Shown here one piece after another: positions 5,251 to 5,368 of a stretch of DNA of 5,368 nt (positions are counted from its first letter, which is position 1; each line of letters opens with the position of its first letter). The stretch spans positions 1-5,368 of the forward strand of contig JAFGKQ010000140.1 of NCBI GenBank assembly GCA_016928495.1, given 5' to 3'. This DNA comes from Candidatus Fermentibacterales bacterium. GTDB taxonomy: Bacteria; Fermentibacterota; Fermentibacteria; Fermentibacterales; JAFGKQ01. A program made the translations under genes and the position numbers. The notes beneath the pieces were generated by a model. That model searched no databases. It saw only the letters and a program-made list of their open reading frames with translations, and had not been told where the DNA came from.

Positions 5251-5368
5251 GCAAGCAACACGCTCTCAGAGCGGTGGGCCGGGAGCCGGGAGGCAGCAGT
5301 GCTGCGCGCAGGCTTCGGGCAACGGGGCAGGTTCCGGGCGTCGTCTACGGCAAGCGGGACGAGGCTTA
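5247..5368 (+). CDS. rplY: Ribosomal protein bL25 (Ctc type), N-terminal part, cut by window edge
   Basis: 5S rRNA-binding protein of the large ribosomal subunit. Only the first 40 residues are present; the gene runs off the right edge. The sequence shows the L25 pattern: L7-R8-A9 then GRE (11-13), a GxxxARRLRATGQVPGVVYG block (residues 16-35) that matches the family's GKGxARRLRxxGxIPAVVYG. Whether it is the short L25 or the long Ctc form with a C-terminal TL5 domain cannot be seen. The ATG at 5247 has AAGGGA about 9 bases upstream. It starts 37 bases after the tRNA-Gln CCA end and is probably transcribed with ispE and the tRNA; processing of the tRNA would release an L25 mRNA with a leader of under 40 bases. 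Confidence 0.92.
   Translation, partial: MSKQHALRAVGREPGGSSAARRLRATGQVPGVVYGKRDEA

Noticed and set aside
1-5368. Mobile elements, CRISPR arrays or long direct repeats
   Set aside because: No transposase, integrase or repeat-spacer pattern seen; all substantial stretches are accounted for by conserved genes.

Overview
This is a GC-rich, gene-dense bacterial window of housekeeping and envelope-precursor genes. The content (a short prokaryotic-type Ino1, a phosphatidylinositol-phosphate-type synthase, a decaprenyl-phosphate phosphoribosyltransferase-like UbiA protein, IspE, L25) resembles Actinobacteria in enzyme families. Weak or absent Shine-Dalgarno signals at several starts and frequent AGG arginine codons would also fit an uncultivated high-GC lineage such as one of the FCB-superphylum candidate phyla. 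I cannot settle the taxonomy from 5.4 kb.

Layout: two divergent gene blocks meet at about 3200-3297. The minus-strand block reads, in transcription order: a DUF3006-like small protein (3199-2912), rsmI (2919-2215, overlapping the previous gene by 8 nt), a CDP-alcohol phosphatidyltransferase of the phosphatidylinositol-phosphate synthase type (2141-1533), inositol-3-phosphate synthase ino1 (1415-303), and thymidylate kinase tmk (268-1, cut by the window edge). A fairly good sigma70-like promoter overlaps the end of rsmI, so the inositol-lipid pair may form its own transcription unit with tmk downstream.

The plus-strand block reads: a UbiA-family prenyltransferase of the decaprenyl-phosphate phosphoribosyltransferase type (3298-4218), ispE (TTG start, one base after the previous stop, 4220-5155), tRNA-Gln(UUG) (5134-5209), and the start of ribosomal protein L25 (5247 to the window end). 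The ispE stop codon lies inside the tRNA D-loop, so the two genes overlap by 22 nt.

Functionally, Ino1 makes inositol-3-phosphate from glucose-6-phosphate, and the phosphatidyltransferase is expected to join it to CDP-diacylglycerol to make an inositol phospholipid precursor. Across the divergent region, IspE feeds the MEP isoprenoid pathway that makes polyprenyl phosphate, the acceptor class expected for the UbiA-like enzyme. The window therefore carries lipid-precursor genes in both directions, mixed with translation and nucleotide genes. I found no mobile element, CRISPR array or convincing rho-independent terminator. The most unusual feature is the ispE/tRNA overlap.
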